Positions 1-7,105 of a stretch of DNA of 12,440 bases are shown in pieces (positions within the stretch are counted from its first letter, which is position 1; each line of letters begins with the position of its first letter). The stretch comes from an uncultured Holophagales bacterium (GTDB lineage: Bacteria; Acidobacteriota; Thermoanaerobaculia; UBA5066): the NCBI GenBank assembly GCA_937864895.1, contig CALMDF010000082.1:1-12440 (forward strand), given 5' to 3'. Under the pieces are notes generated by a model, which did no database searches, was not told where the DNA came from, and was given only the letters and a program-made list of their open reading frames with translations. The position numbers and the translations under genes were made by a program.

Positions 1-1862
1 CACCTCTTCGACGACGACCCGGAGCCGTTCGCCGCCACGAGGACGACGACCTTCGGCCCCGCGGCCGGGAAAGTCACCGTGGGCGACTGGACGGTCGTCG
101 CGGTCATGCCGTCTCCCGGGAACCAGAGCCAGCTCGTGGCCTGCGGCGAGGACGTGTCGGTGAACGTCACGGCCTGCCCGGCGACGACGGACGCCGGGAC
201 GGAGAAATTCGCGGCGGGCGGCGCGAGCGAGTACGTGGGGCTCGAAGCCTCGGGCCCGGGCCCTCTCTCGGGGCTGCACGCCCAGCCCCTCACGAAGAGC
301 TGCACCGGGTCGACCGTGCCCCGGGGAGGGGCCGACGCCGTCAGCCCCGCGGCCGAGGTCCACGCGCCGCCGTTGAGCCTCCACTCGTAACGGGTCGGGG
401 CAGATCCCGCCGCCGGCGCCCCCCACTGGAGGGTCAGGAAATCCGTCGCCGTGACGGGACCGTTCGGGTTCCCCTGGGGCCGGATGACGGGCGAGACCGG
501 GGCGGCCGGCGGCCCGCAGACCGTGATCACGGCCGTCGTCGTCTTCGGGGAGGCCCCGGCGACCGAGTAGGTGAAGGTGACGGTGGAGGGCCCGGGGAGG
601 GCCGAGGCGTTCGCCTGGAACGAGAAGGCGGCCGGACCGAACGCCGGAGGCGCGAGGACCGCCGAGGCCGGGCTCACGGTGACGCCCGCCGGCAGGCCGG
701 AGGGGACGACCGTGATGCTGGATGCCGGGGGGCAGGCGCCGGGGGCGAGAGAGGCCGCGATCGTGGCCGGCGCTCCCCCGGCGGAGAGCGTGATCGCCGG
801 CGGCGAGACGGCCGGCGTGTAGTCGCCGGTACCGACGTTGACGACGAAGGTCGTCGTCGCGCCGATGCCGGCCGAGTCCTCCGCGCGCACCACGACGGTC
901 TTCGTCCCCGGCAGGGCGCCGGGTTTGGCCGAGACGGAGAACGTCGCCGCCTGCGCGGGCGGAATCGCCGGGAGCTGGACCTGCGCCGGCGTGATCGAAA
1001 GCTCGGACGGGAGGAGCGGGAAGGTGACCAGCATCGTGCCGGCATAGCCGCCGAACGGGGTCACCGTCACCGAGTTCGCCACGGCCGCGCCTCCCGGGCA
1101 GACGCTCAGCTCCGGTTTAGCGAGCGAGAGCGTGACGCCGCCCGGGTTCGTCACGACGAGGGTGAAAGAGTCGTCCCCGCTCGGCGTCGGGCTCGTGGTG
1201 ACGATCACGCCGTAGCTGCCGGGCACCGTGCCGGCAGCTACGGCGATGCGGAACGTGACGGTGGTCCACGACTGCTGCTGCAGGAGAAACGACACGGGCG
1301 AGGGGACCGGGGTGGCGCCGGACGGGAGGCCCCTGAAGACGAGCTGCTGCGGCCCCGTCGGAGGCCCGTCCGTCGCGAAGCTCACGGTCGCGGTCACGCT
1401 GCCGGAGGTGGACCCGGGAGCCACCGTCAGCGACGAGGGAGCCAGCGAGAGGCCGTTGACGAAGTAATTGAGGAGCCCGTAGGCCGGCGCCGGAGAGCCG
1501 TAGACCGGCGTCTCCCCGTTGCCGGGCCACGCGTACGGCGCGGCGGCGAGCCGGAACGAGACCGTTGCCGTGAGCTGCCCCGTCGGCACCGTGAACGAGA
1601 CCGTCGACGGAACCGTCGTGATCCCGTAGGGCATGTACGGGAAGGTCAGCGTCTGGGTCCCGGTCGGGGCCGTCGTCCCCACCGCGTAGGCGACCTGGGC
1701 CGTGATGAGCCCGGACACCTCGCCGACGGAAAGGGGCACGGTTGCCGGCGAGAACGTGATCGTGCCTCCGTTCGTCTGGGCCTCGGCGGGCACGACCGCC
1801 ACGACCACGAGGAGGGAGAGGATGCAGAGGAAGGAACCGCGGAGGATCGCTCTCTGCGACAT
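1..1862 (-). CDS. Secreted multi-domain Ig-like/FN3/PKD repeat protein, C-terminus cut by left edge (paralog of the 985-aa neighbour)
   Basis: The reading frame is open from ATG at 1862 to the left edge: 620 codons with no stop. I translated it by hand because it runs off the window. Residues 1-29 form a signal peptide (MSQR start, hydrophobic core, PAEAQ cleavage region). Two beta-sandwich repeats follow at about 30-140 and 141-240. Next is one 211-residue module (about 243-453) holding CPGGAA at 255-260 and a second Cys at 377, then CGPP at 449 leading into an FN3-like domain (about 453-545, RYEWRLNGG) and a PKD-like domain (about 549-620, SWLWFPGDG). The product should be exported to the periplasm, cell surface or medium; no enzyme motif is visible and its function is unknown. 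It is a tandem duplicate of the next gene but lacks one 211-aa module. Start choice rests on an AAAGGAG site 5 nt upstream and on matching the paralog's start. Confidence 0.85.
   Translation of the reverse strand, partial: MSQRAILRGSFLCILSLLVVVAVVPAEAQTNGGTITFSPATVPLSVGEVSGLITAQVAYAVGTTAPTGTQTLTFPYMPYGITTVPSTVSFTVPTGQLTATVSFRLAAAPYAWPGNGETPVYGSPAPAYGLLNYFVNGLSLAPSSLTVAPGSTSGSVTATVSFATDGPPTGPQQLVFRGLPSGATPVPSPVSFLLQQQSWTTVTFRIAVAAGTVPGSYGVIVTTSPTPSGDDSFTLVVTNPGGVTLSLAKPELSVCPGGAAVANSVTVTPFGGYAGTMLVTFPLLPSELSITPAQVQLPAIPPAQAATFSVSAKPGALPGTKTVVVRAEDSAGIGATTTFVVNVGTGDYTPAVSPPAITLSAGGAPATIAASLAPGACPPASSITVVPSGLPAGVTVSPASAVLAPPAFGPAAFSFQANASALPGPSTVTFTYSVAGASPKTTTAVITVCGPPAAPVSPVIRPQGNPNGPVTATDFLTLQWGAPAAGSAPTRYEWRLNGGAWTSAAGLTASAPPRGTVDPVQLFVRGWACSPERGPGPEASSPTYSLAPPAANFSVPASVVAGQAVTFTDTSSPQATSWLWFPGDGMTATTVQSPTVTFPAAGPKVVVLVAANGSGSSSKR
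504..1136 (-). repeat. Single 211-codon module in the left paralog
   Basis: Residues about 243-453 of the left gene match, residue spacing included, the two modules of the 985-aa gene. CPGGAA to the second Cys is 122 residues in all three copies. CPGGAA to the following CGPP is 194 residues both here and in the second module of the other gene. Each module looks like two Ig-like beta-sandwich units. The two cysteines could form a disulfide in the oxidising periplasm (inference). Confidence 0.75.
1208..1245. repeat. Perfect 15-bp inverted repeat inside the left paralog gene
   Basis: The arms are CGCCGTAGCTGCCGG at 1208-1222 and CCGGCAGCTACGGCG at 1231-1245, separated by 8 nt. They lie inside the coding frame, around the residues VAAGTVPGSYG of the second beta-sandwich repeat. 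The corresponding part of the 985-aa paralog has something like the left arm (cgtaggtgccgg) but no right arm. Confidence 0.8.
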
Positions 1863-1867
1863 CGTCG

Positions 1868-1874
1868 CTCCTTT
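1868..1874 (-). promoter_or_regulatory. Ribosome binding site of the left paralog
   Basis: AAAGGAG on the minus strand lies 5 nt before the ATG at 1862. The segment GGAGCGAC-N-ATGTCGCAGAGA is shared with the 985-aa paralog apart from the base just before ATG, which fixes the start codon of both genes. Confidence 0.75.
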
Positions 1875-1934
1875 CGCCTCAAGCACCCTCCTAGGGCACC
1901 TCGGGCGTCACTTGTCTTCGGGCCGGTTGACCGG

Positions 1935-1945
1935 ACTTTACCAGC
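1935..1945 (-). promoter_or_regulatory. Candidate extended -10 promoter element, shared with the other paralog
   Basis: The minus strand reads GCTGGTAAAGT. It contains TGG-TAAAGT, which resembles an extended -10 box (TGn followed by TAnnnT, 4 of 6 bases of TATAAT). It lies 72 nt before the left paralog's ATG, and the identical 11-mer lies 75 nt before the other paralog's ATG. No good -35 box is visible. A short palindrome, CCGGTCAACCGG, follows it here only. Confidence 0.45.
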
Positions 1946-1964
1946 ACCGGACGCGGCGGGTATC

Positions 1965-1992
1965 CCCCCGGGGCGGCCCTTCGCCCCGGGGG
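1965..1992 (-). terminator. GC-rich hairpin after the 985-aa gene, possible terminator
   Basis: The arms CCCCCGGGGCG (1965-1975) and CGCCCCGGGGG (1982-1992) form an 11-bp perfect stem with a 6-nt loop, about 50 nt past the stop codon of the 985-aa gene. On the minus strand it is followed by GGATACCCG rather than a T run, so it is not a textbook intrinsic terminator. It would partly separate the two paralogs into independent transcripts. This is the only structure seen in the 179-nt gap besides the promoter-like element. Confidence 0.4.
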
Positions 1993-2041
1993 ACTTGCCC
2001 GCCCGGCCCGCCATCCGAGGCCGCGTTGGTTCCGCCGAACG

Positions 2042-4999
2042 CTAAGAAGTCCCTGCGCCCCGCGGCCGGCGCGGCGCGACCGGCTGCGCGGGCTCCCCGA
2101 AGGGAATCGCCCGCTCCTCGACCGCCGCGTCGAGCCCGGCGGGCCCCACCAGCTCGATCCGGAAGGCCCCTGTCACGCCCCACGCCGACAGGTCGTGGCG
2201 CGCCTCTTCCCCCGCGGCGAGGACGATCCTGCGTTCGACGGCGACCCGTCCTTCCGGGTCGACGAACCGCAGGTAAGCGACGGCCTCGCCGTCACCTTCC
2301 AGGCGGCGCAGGAGAAGAGTCGTCCCGGCCTCGACCTCGACGCGACCGAGGGCGAGCCGGCCGTCGGGCTCGCGGCCCAGGGCCCGGACCGCGACGCCCG
2401 CGGAGGAGCGCACGGCGAACGCCGGGAGGACGTTGACCGTCGCCGCCTTCGAGCTCGACCCCGAACCGTTCGTCGCGACGAGGACGACCACCTTCGGCCC
2501 GGGCGACGGGAACGTCACGGTGGGCGACTGGACGGTCACCGCGGGCATTCCGTCCCCGGGGAACCAGAGCCAGCTCGTCGCCTGGGGCGAGGAGGTGTCG
2601 GTGAAGGTCGCGGGCTGTCCCGCCACGACCGACGCCGGAACGGCGAAGCTCGCGACCGGCGGGGCGAGCGGGTAGACGGGGCTCGCGGCCTCCGCCCCCG
2701 GCCCTCTCTCGGGATCGCACGCGTAGCCGCGGACGAAGAGCTGGACCGGGTCGAGCGTGCCGCGGGGCGGCGCCGAGGCGGAGGTCCCGAGGGCCGTGGT
2801 CCAGTCGCTCCCGTTGAGCCGCCACTCGTAGCGGGACGGCACGGCTCCGGCGAGCGGAGCTTCCCACCGCAGGGCGAGGCCGTCGGTCGCCGTGACCGGC
2901 CCCGAAGGGTTGCCCTGCGGCTGGATCACGGGCGACTCCGGGCCATCGGGCGGCCCGCAAACGAGGACCTCGGCGCTCGCCGTCTGCGAGAAGCCGGAAC
3001 CGGTCCCGAACGAGAAGAGGATCGTCGAGACCCCGGGCGCGGCCGGCTCCGAGGCGCGCACGGAGAATTCCGCCGGCCCGAAGCCCGGAGCCGCGAGAAC
3101 GACCGAGGGAGGTTCGACCGTCACGCCGGGCGGGAGGTCGGAAGGCGTCACCGTGACGTCGGAGACGGGGGGGCAGCTGCCCGGGACGAGCGACACGGAC
3201 AGGAGAGCCGGCGCACCTCCGGCGTTCAGCGGAAGCTGCGCGGGCGCCGCGGTCGGGGTGAACGACGGCGGCAGCACGTTCGCGACGAACGAGACCGTCG
3301 TCCCGAAGCCCCGCGGGTCGTCCACGCGGGCGGTCACGACCGCGGGACCGGGCGCCAACGCGCCTTCGGCCCTCACGGTGAAGACGACGACGCGGGACGG
3401 CGGGACGGGATCGACCGGGATCGTCTCCGGAGAGACCGTCAGGCCGGCGGGCAGGTCCGGGAACGTGACCGTGGGCGCCCCCGCGTAGCCGTTCAGCGAG
3501 CTGATCGCGAGCGAGTTCGTCCCGGCGGCGCCGCCCGGACAGAGGTCCACGACCGGCCTCTCCAGGTCGACGCCGATCTGCCCGACCCGGAGGACCGACA
3601 CCGCCACCGTGGCCGTCCGCGGGTCTCCCGCCGGGGGCTGGAAGACGAACGCCGCTTCCGCCGTTCCCGCAGGGGCGATGCTGGAGGCGGACAGGGTGAA
3701 GACGACGGGCTCGAACGAGGGACCGACGAGCTCCGCCGAGGCCGGCGTCGCGGTCACCCCCGCCGGGAGACCGGTCGGGGTGACGGTGATGCTGGGAGGC
3801 GGGGCGCAGGCGTTCGGCGCCAGGGAGGCCGTGATCGTCGCCCCGGCTCCTCCCGAGGTGAGGGTCACCGCCGCGGGGGCGGCCGAAGGGGCGAAGTCCG
3901 CGGCGCCGACGTTCACGACGAAGCTGGTGGAGCCCGACGGCCCGTCGGGGTCGCTCGCGAGAACGGTGACGACCCTCCGGCCGGGGAACGCCCCGGGGAG
4001 GACGGAAACTTCGAAGGCGGCCGTCCGGGACGGTGGAATCGCCTCGACCCTGACCGAGCCCGGCGTCACCTTGATGTCCGACGGCAGGAGCGGGAACGTC
4101 AGGGTCGGCGCCCCGCGGTAGCCGTCGAGGGACTCGACGAGGACGGAGTTCGGGACGGCGGCGCCACCGGGGCAGGCGTCGACCGAGCCCTTCTCGGCGG
4201 TGAGGCCGATCCGGCCCGGGGCCTGCACCGTGAGGAGGAAGGTGTCCGAGTACGTCTGCAGGGCCTGCACCGTGCCCTCGACGAAGAAGTTCGGCGGGGG
4301 GGTCGGATCAGGGACGGAGACCCCCACGACGTAGGTGCCGGGGGGCGTCGACGCGCTCGTCGTGATCCGGAAGCCGACGACCGCGTAGCTCTGCTCGACC
4401 CCGAGGGTGAACGTCACGGGATTCGGGGTCGGCGCGGCCCCGGCCGGGAGGCCGCTGAAGACGAGCTGTTGCGGGCCCTGGGGGTAGTAGTAGCTGTACC
4501 CGACCGTGGCCTCGAGGCTGCCGGACGTCGTCCCGGCCACGACCGTCACCGCCGAGGGAAGGACCGAGACCGGCTCGATCTCGAACTCGAGCAGGCCGTA
4601 CGAATAGGTCGGCGCGCTGTAGACCGGGACCTCCTGGAATCCCGGGAATGCCCAGGGCTCCGCGACGAGGCGAAACGAGACGGTCGCCGACGTCTGCCCG
4701 GGGGCGGTCGTGAAGGTGACGGTCGACGGGATCGTCGTGATCCCGTAGGGCAGCTCGAGGGCCCGGACCCCGCGGGAGGCCGCGCCGATCTGCCCGTATC
4801 CGAACACCAGCGTGTGGAGGCCTCCCGGGAGGCTCTGGTCCGGGCTGAAGACGACCTGGGCGGTGACGAGCGGAGAGGTCTCCCCGACACCGAAGGTCAG
4901 GACGCTCGGCGAGAAGGTGATCTGCGCGGCGGCGGGCACGGCCACGAGGACTGCGAGGACGCCGACGACGAACCCGCGGATGGCGAATCTCTGCGACAT
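2042..4999 (-). CDS. Secreted modular protein: Ig-like modules, FN3-like, PKD-like and a C-terminal domain (985 aa)
   Basis: Residues 1-26 are a signal peptide ending VPAAAQ. Two beta-sandwich repeats follow (about 27-143 and 144-260). Then come two tandem 211-residue modules (264-474 and 475-685), each with CPGGAA (276, 487) and a second Cys exactly 122 residues later (398, 609). After CGPP at 681 lie an FN3-like domain (about 685-780, RYEWRLNG), a PKD-like domain (about 781-858) and an unrecognised C-terminal domain (about 860-965) with a Pro/Arg-rich tail. No LPXTG, PEP-CTERM or beta-barrel anchor is seen, so it is probably periplasmic, surface-associated or released. It may act in adhesion or protein binding, but nothing proves this. 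ATG 4999 is chosen over the possible upstream start at 5041 because an AGGAGGG site precedes it, the signal peptide starts there and the paralog begins identically. It is divergent from the transporter operon. Confidence 0.85.
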   Translation of the reverse strand: MSQRFAIRGFVVGVLAVLVAVPAAAQITFSPSVLTFGVGETSPLVTAQVVFSPDQSLPGGLHTLVFGYGQIGAASRGVRALELPYGITTIPSTVTFTTAPGQTSATVSFRLVAEPWAFPGFQEVPVYSAPTYSYGLLEFEIEPVSVLPSAVTVVAGTTSGSLEATVGYSYYYPQGPQQLVFSGLPAGAAPTPNPVTFTLGVEQSYAVVGFRITTSASTPPGTYVVGVSVPDPTPPPNFFVEGTVQALQTYSDTFLLTVQAPGRIGLTAEKGSVDACPGGAAVPNSVLVESLDGYRGAPTLTFPLLPSDIKVTPGSVRVEAIPPSRTAAFEVSVLPGAFPGRRVVTVLASDPDGPSGSTSFVVNVGAADFAPSAAPAAVTLTSGGAGATITASLAPNACAPPPSITVTPTGLPAGVTATPASAELVGPSFEPVVFTLSASSIAPAGTAEAAFVFQPPAGDPRTATVAVSVLRVGQIGVDLERPVVDLCPGGAAGTNSLAISSLNGYAGAPTVTFPDLPAGLTVSPETIPVDPVPPSRVVVFTVRAEGALAPGPAVVTARVDDPRGFGTTVSFVANVLPPSFTPTAAPAQLPLNAGGAPALLSVSLVPGSCPPVSDVTVTPSDLPPGVTVEPPSVVLAAPGFGPAEFSVRASEPAAPGVSTILFSFGTGSGFSQTASAEVLVCGPPDGPESPVIQPQGNPSGPVTATDGLALRWEAPLAGAVPSRYEWRLNGSDWTTALGTSASAPPRGTLDPVQLFVRGYACDPERGPGAEAASPVYPLAPPVASFAVPASVVAGQPATFTDTSSPQATSWLWFPGDGMPAVTVQSPTVTFPSPGPKVVVLVATNGSGSSSKAATVNVLPAFAVRSSAGVAVRALGREPDGRLALGRVEVEAGTTLLLRRLEGDGEAVAYLRFVDPEGRVAVERRIVLAAGEEARHDLSAWGVTGAFRIELVGPAGLDAAVEERAIPFGEPAQPVAPRRPRGAGTS
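2945..3577 (-). repeat. Second 211-codon module of the 985-aa protein
   Basis: Residues 475-685 repeat residues 264-474 with an exact 211-residue offset, for example CPGGAA at 487 against 276, GY.GAPT at 504 against 293, and Cys 609 against 398. This copy ends in a Cys (681, CGPP) where the first copy has Leu 470. Its spacing matches the single module of the left paralog, so this is the probable orthologous copy. Confidence 0.8.
3578..4210 (-). repeat. First 211-codon module of the 985-aa protein
   Basis: Residues 264-474 form the extra module absent from the left paralog. The copies are diverged at protein level (clearly similar but far from identical by eye), so the duplication inside the gene is old, or was followed by fast change. 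Confidence 0.8.
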
Positions 5000-5004
5000 G
5001 GTCG

Positions 5005-5013
5005 CTCCCTCCT
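5005..5013 (-). promoter_or_regulatory. Strong ribosome binding site of the 985-aa gene
   Basis: The minus strand reads AGGAGGGAG; its AGGAGG core ends 8 nt before ATG 4999. It sets the start at 4999 and excludes the longer reading that would begin at 5041. Confidence 0.8.
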
Positions 5014-5074
5014 GTCGCCCCCGGCCCCCCGGAAGGGGCACCGCTGCTCTCTCTTCTGCCCGACGGCTGGGACC

Positions 5075-5085
5075 ACTTTACCAGC
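5075..5085 (-). promoter_or_regulatory. Candidate extended -10 element of the 985-aa gene, identical to the one before its paralog
   Basis: GCTGGTAAAGT on the minus strand lies 75 nt before ATG 4999, the same 11-mer and nearly the same distance as for the left paralog. Flanking bases differ, which suggests the element itself is under selection. It sits in the 131-nt divergent region shared with the TPAT operon. No clear promoter for the plus-strand operon was found there; TTTATT at 5115-5120 is the only AT-rich candidate. Confidence 0.45.
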
Positions 5086-5130
5086 GCCCGCCGGTGCAGG
5101 CTCCCCCGGCGCGGTTTATTCTCGGACCGG

Positions 5131-6060
5131 ATGCTTCCTCCCTCCCGGCGATTCACCGCCCCGGCGACCCTCTTCCTGCTCGCCCTGCTTTTTCCGGGCT
5201 GCTCGGTCCGGAAGGTCGGCGTGAACGTCCTCGCGGGCGCCATCGCCGGAGGGAGCGACACCTATGCGACCGACGACGACCCCGAGCTCGTCGCGGCCGC
5301 GATCCCTTTCGGCCTGAAGACGGTCGAGGGCCTCCTCGCCGAGACCCCTCGCCACGAGGGCCTCCTCCTCGCCGCCGCGAGCGGGTTCACGCAGTACGGG
5401 TTCGCTTTCGTCCAGTCCGAAGCGGACTACGTCGAGGAGAAGGACCTCACCCGGGCCACCGAGCTCCGGGCCCGCGCCCGCAAGCTCTACAGGAGGGCCC
5501 TGGGGTACGGCCTTCGCGGGCTCGACGTCCGGCACCCCGGCTTCGAGGCGGGGCTTCGCGACGAGGCCCTCCGCGAGAAGACCCTGGCCGCGGCGACGAA
5601 GGCCGACGTCCCCCTCCTCTACTGGACGGGTGCGGCGTGGGGCGCGGCGATCTCGCTCTCGAAGGAGGACGCCGAGCTGACGGCGGACCAGGGGCTCGTC
5701 GAGGCGCTCGAGCGCCGCGCCCTCGCTCTCGACGAGCGGTTCGGGCAGGGGGCGATCCACGACTTCTTCATTGCCTACGAAGGCGGCCGGCCGCCCGCGG
5801 CCGGCGGCTCGGTCGAGCGCGCCCGGAATCACTTCGAGCGGGCCGTCGCCCTCTCCTCGGGAAGGCGGGCCGCTCCCTTCGTCTCCTTCGCCGAGACCGT
5901 CTCCGTCGGGGCCCAGGATCGCGCCGGGTTCGAGGAGCTCCTGAAGAGGGCCCTCGCCATCGACCCCCGCGCCGTTCCCGGGCTCACTCTCGCCAACACC
6001 GTCTCGCAGCGCCGGGCCGCCTGGCTCCTCGCCCGCGCCGACGAGCTCTTCCTGGAGTAG
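5131..6060 (+). CDS. TatT-type TPR lipoprotein of a TRAP transporter (TRAP transporter T-component)
   Basis: This 309-aa protein has an N-terminal lipoprotein-like signal (hydrophobic stretch about 11-21, then FPGC with Cys 24 as the probable lipidated residue; the lipobox is imperfect, with Phe at -3). The mature part is alpha-helical. It carries stretches I recognise from the TatT family first described in Treponema pallidum (Tp0956): DDPELVAAAIPFGLK at about 48-63, LLYWTGAAWGAA at 162-173, AIHDFFIAYEG at 208-218 and ARNHFERAVALS at 231-242. TatT is a periplasmic TPR protein that associates with the DctP-type binding protein. The next two genes supply that partner and the membrane permease, which supports the call. 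TatT here has nothing to do with twin-arginine export. The spacing to the next gene is 4 nt. The start has no strong Shine-Dalgarno, but it places the lipoprotein signal correctly. Confidence 0.88.
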   Translation: MLPPSRRFTAPATLFLLALLFPGCSVRKVGVNVLAGAIAGGSDTYATDDDPELVAAAIPFGLKTVEGLLAETPRHEGLLLAAASGFTQYGFAFVQSEADYVEEKDLTRATELRARARKLYRRALGYGLRGLDVRHPGFEAGLRDEALREKTLAAATKADVPLLYWTGAAWGAAISLSKEDAELTADQGLVEALERRALALDERFGQGAIHDFFIAYEGGRPPAAGGSVERARNHFERAVALSSGRRAAPFVSFAETVSVGAQDRAGFEELLKRALAIDPRAVPGLTLANTVSQRRAAWLLARADELFLE

Positions 6061-6064
6061 GCCG

Positions 6065-7105
6065 ATGCCCCACCGTCGCCCGAAGGCCGCCCCCGCGCGG
6101 CTCCTTTTTCCCACGCTCGCGCTCCTCCTCGTCGCGGCGCTCCCCGCCCGGGCCCAGGTCGTCGTGAAGATGGCGACCCTCGTCCCCGAGGGCTCGAAGT
6201 ACCACCTCGTCCTCAAGGAGATGCTCGAGACGTGGAAGAAGGCGACCCAGGGACGCGTCACCGCCCGGCTCTACCCGGGAAGCGTCGCGGGGGACGACCA
6301 GGACGTCGTCCGGAAGATGCGCCTCGGAAGCCTCAACGCGGGCCTCCTCACGAGCTCCGGGGCCCAGGCCATCGACCGGTCCGTCATGGCGTTCCAGGTC
6401 CCGATGCTCTACTCCTCGTACGAGGAGATCGACCACGTCCTCTCCGTCTACGGGCCGAAGGTCGAGGCGTCCATGGCGGCGAAGGGGTTCGTCGTCCTCG
6501 CCTGGGCCGACGGCGGCTGGGTCCGCTTCTTCACGAAGACTCCCGTGCGGACGCCGGACGACCTGAAGCCGCTCAAGCTCTTCGCCTGGGGAAACGACAC
6601 GGACGCCCTCGAGATCTGGAAGGACGCCGGATTCAACCCGGTGCCGCTCCCGTCGACGGAGATCTCCACGGCGCTTCAGACCGGCCTCGTCTCGGCGCTC
6701 CCGACGACGCCGACCGCCGCCGTCCTGCTCCAGTGGTACCAGCACGCCAAGAACATGACCGACGTGAAGTGGGGGCTCCTCCTCGGCGCGATGGTCGTCA
6801 ACAAGTCGACGTGGGACAGGATCTCGCCCGAGGACCAGAAGGCGGTCCGCGCCGCCGCCGCCGAGGCGGGCGCGCGCCTCCGAACCGAGGCCCGGGCCTC
6901 GGAGGAGAGGGACATCGCCGCGATGCAGAAGCGCGGCCTCAACGTCGTCGCCGTCGACGAGAAGACCGCGGCGCTCTGGCGGACCGCCGCCGAGGCGGCC
7001 TACCCCAGGGTCCGCGGAAAGGTCGTCCCGGAGGCTGCGTTCGACGAGGCCCGCCGGATCCTCGCCAGCTACCGGGCGACGAAGGCGACGGCGCCGAAGA
7101 GGTGA
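6065..7105 (+). CDS. dctP: TRAP transporter solute-binding protein, DctP family (TatP-like)
   Basis: This 346-aa periplasmic binding protein has a signal peptide (about 1-30, ending ARA before Gln 31) and the DctP fold signature: an early KMATLVPEGSKY strand, the YPGSVAGDDQDVVRKMRLGSL segment (split by a loop at about 70-90), TPDDLK at 163-168, then KLFAW at 171-175 and TEISTALQTGLVSALPT at about 198-214. In most DctP proteins the segment after TPxDLK reads KxRV, with an Arg that binds the ligand carboxylate. Here that position is Phe 173, and the usual VDGQENP is replaced by VSALPTTP. This fits TPAT-type binding proteins, where a non-canonical, possibly hydrophobic ligand has been proposed. 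It captures solute for the QM permease and probably docks with TatT. GGAG overlapping the previous stop serves as ribosome binding site. Its TGA overlaps the next start. Confidence 0.9.
   Translation: MPHRRPKAAPARLLFPTLALLLVAALPARAQVVVKMATLVPEGSKYHLVLKEMLETWKKATQGRVTARLYPGSVAGDDQDVVRKMRLGSLNAGLLTSSGAQAIDRSVMAFQVPMLYSSYEEIDHVLSVYGPKVEASMAAKGFVVLAWADGGWVRFFTKTPVRTPDDLKPLKLFAWGNDTDALEIWKDAGFNPVPLPSTEISTALQTGLVSALPTTPTAAVLLQWYQHAKNMTDVKWGLLLGAMVVNKSTWDRISPEDQKAVRAAAAEAGARLRTEARASEERDIAAMQKRGLNVVAVDEKTAALWRTAAEAAYPRVRGKVVPEAAFDEARRILASYRATKATAPKR

Noticed and set aside
5000..5041. Upstream in-frame start giving a 999-aa version of the modular protein
   Set aside because: It would add 14 polar residues before the signal peptide and pass through the strong ribosome binding site. 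The paralog also starts at MSQR.
2195..5224. 1009-codon open frame on the plus strand, antisense to the 985-aa gene
   Set aside because: Its translation is dominated by Arg, Gly, Asp and Glu with no domain, typical of an antisense frame in GC-rich DNA. The minus-strand product has a signal peptide, repeats and a close paralog.
5116..6261. 381-codon minus-strand frame over the TatT gene
   Set aside because: There is no domain or plausible start signal. The plus strand carries the recognisable TatT-family protein.
6232..7101. Long N-terminal extension of the permease frame
   Set aside because: It overlaps the whole dctP body and reads as charged, Arg-rich shadow sequence. The GTG at 7102 gives a normal DctQ start.
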